The notes under the pieces are model-generated. The model was not told the DNA's origin. It was given only the letters and a program-made list of their open reading frames with translations, and searched no databases. Shown one piece after another: positions 5,329-5,776 of a DNA stretch of 5,776 bases. The DNA comes from Acidobacteriota bacterium. Lineage in GTDB: Bacteria > Acidobacteriota > Terriglobia > Terriglobales > Acidobacteriaceae. Both the position numbers and the translations under genes were made by a program. Positions within the stretch are counted from its first letter, which is position 1. Each line of letters starts with the position of its first letter. Location: positions 1 to 5,776 of the forward strand of contig JAJYBT010000220.1 in the NCBI GenBank assembly GCA_021778875.1, in the 5' to 3' direction.

Positions 5329-5625
5329 ATGCCTGTAGCGCAACTCACACTCGAACTCTGCATTGAGCACGCCCAGTCGCTCAAGGATCGCCGCCAGGTT
5401 GTCCGCTCCATGAAGGACCAGTTGCGGCAGGGCTTCAACATCTCCGTTGCGGAGATGGACGAGGCCGTCACGTGGCAGTCGGCCACCCTGGGCGCCGTGG
5501 CCATCTCGCACTCGCGCAGCTACCTGCACGGCCTGATGGAGGAGGTGGAGCGCGCCGCCACGCGCATGGCCAACGAGCTTGGCGCGCAGATTACAGACGC
5601 CTTCTGGGAGTACATGGAGCAGTAA
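5329..5625 (+). CDS. DUF503 (YlxP-like) small protein
   Basis: A 98-residue cytoplasmic protein of the DUF503 family, the usual length for it. The family's N-terminal pattern is plain: MPVAQLTLELCIEHAQSLKD followed by RRQVVRSMKDQL, matching the 'LTLEL...SLKDKR...V..LK..L...FNVSVAEV' form. The middle segment FNISVAEMDEAVTWQSATLGAVAIS is also typical, as is the amphipathic C-terminal helix. ATG 5329 is chosen because it aligns with the family start, although no Shine-Dalgarno precedes it (GGTTCGCC). The molecular function is not established; members usually sit beside rbfA and often infB, suggesting a link to translation or ribosome assembly. rbfA follows 64 bp downstream. Confidence 0.93.
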   Translation: MPVAQLTLELCIEHAQSLKDRRQVVRSMKDQLRQGFNISVAEMDEAVTWQSATLGAVAISHSRSYLHGLMEEVERAATRMANELGAQITDAFWEYMEQ

Positions 5626-5654
5626 CCCCGCCGGCTGGCTGGCGCCCCCTCTGG

Positions 5655-5660
5655 TATCCT
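5655..5660 (+). promoter_or_regulatory. Possible -10 box before rbfA
   Basis: TATCCT, four of six matches to the -10 consensus, lies 29 nt before the rbfA start and within the 64-bp gap after DUF503. Without a visible -35 this is weak; rbfA may simply be co-transcribed with DUF503. Confidence 0.25.
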
Positions 5661-5673
5661 GAATGGTTTACCC

Positions 5674-5680
5674 GGGGAGG
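5674..5680 (+). promoter_or_regulatory. Shine-Dalgarno of rbfA
   Basis: GGGGAGG ends 9 nt before ATG 5690. It is the clearest plus-strand ribosome-binding site in the window and fixes the rbfA start. Confidence 0.75.
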
Positions 5681-5689
5681 TACAGGGGC

Positions 5690-5776
5690 ATGCCGGAGCA
5701 CAGGGGCCGCAAACATCATCAGGACCGCGTGGCAGAGACGCTCCGCGAGGAGATCGGCGCCATGATTGAGGGTGAG
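5690..5776 (+). CDS. rbfA: 30S ribosome-binding factor RbfA, N-terminal fragment (3' end outside window)
   Basis: Only the first 29 codons are present, open to the window edge. They read MPEHRGRKHHQDRVAETLRE and then EIGAMIEGE. The basic start followed by a helix of the type 'R..R.AE.LREEI..II..E' is the RbfA N-terminus. RbfA is a KH-domain protein that binds immature 30S subunits and helps 16S rRNA 5'-end maturation, and is important at low temperature. The start has a strong ribosome-binding site and the gene follows DUF503, a common arrangement. With only 29 residues the call rests partly on this context. The bulk of the protein, including the KH fold, lies beyond the window. Confidence 0.85.
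   Translation, partial: MPEHRGRKHHQDRVAETLREEIGAMIEGE

Noticed and set aside
4008..5504. Long minus-strand open frame (498 residues)
   Set aside because: Opposite the YkgJ-type and DUF503 genes and overlapping the propeller gene in another frame; no recognisable domain.

Overview
The window is GC-rich bacterial chromosome with short gene gaps and no mobile element, phage gene, CRISPR array, rRNA or tRNA that I could recognise. The form of the LipB, double-lipoyl E2, DUF503 and RbfA proteins, and weak -35 but recognisable -10 elements, suggest an Acidobacteriota (Terriglobia-like) genome. That placement is inference from family resemblance and was not searched.

Layout. (1) 1-2441, plus strand: the 3' part of lipB (octanoyl-ACP:protein octanoyltransferase), a 102-bp gap with a TATAAT box, then a complete E2 acyltransferase of a 2-oxo acid dehydrogenase complex with two nearly identical lipoyl domains. 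LipB starts lipoylation of exactly this kind of protein, so this is a lipoate/2-oxo acid oxidation block. (2) 2490-4426, minus strand: a two-gene unit of an exported YncE-like beta-propeller and, overlapping it by 19 nt, an exported metallo-beta-lactamase-fold hydrolase. It converges on the E2 gene with only 48 bp between the stops. (3) 4427-4493: a compact divergent promoter region. (4) 4494-5120, plus strand: a YkgJ-type CxxCxxxCC cysteine-cluster protein. (5) 5121-5328: a 208-bp gap with no gene but three successive potential stem-loops. (6) 5329-5776, plus strand: a DUF503 (YlxP-like) small protein and the first 29 codons of rbfA (30S maturation factor), a pair commonly linked to translation/ribosome assembly loci.

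Most of the window is ordinary housekeeping or accessory metabolism. I did not find a convincing undescribed system. The items most worth a second look are the hairpin-rich gap before DUF503, the exported propeller/MBL pair, the DNA-level similarity of the two lipoyl domains, and the insertion plus long tail in LipB.
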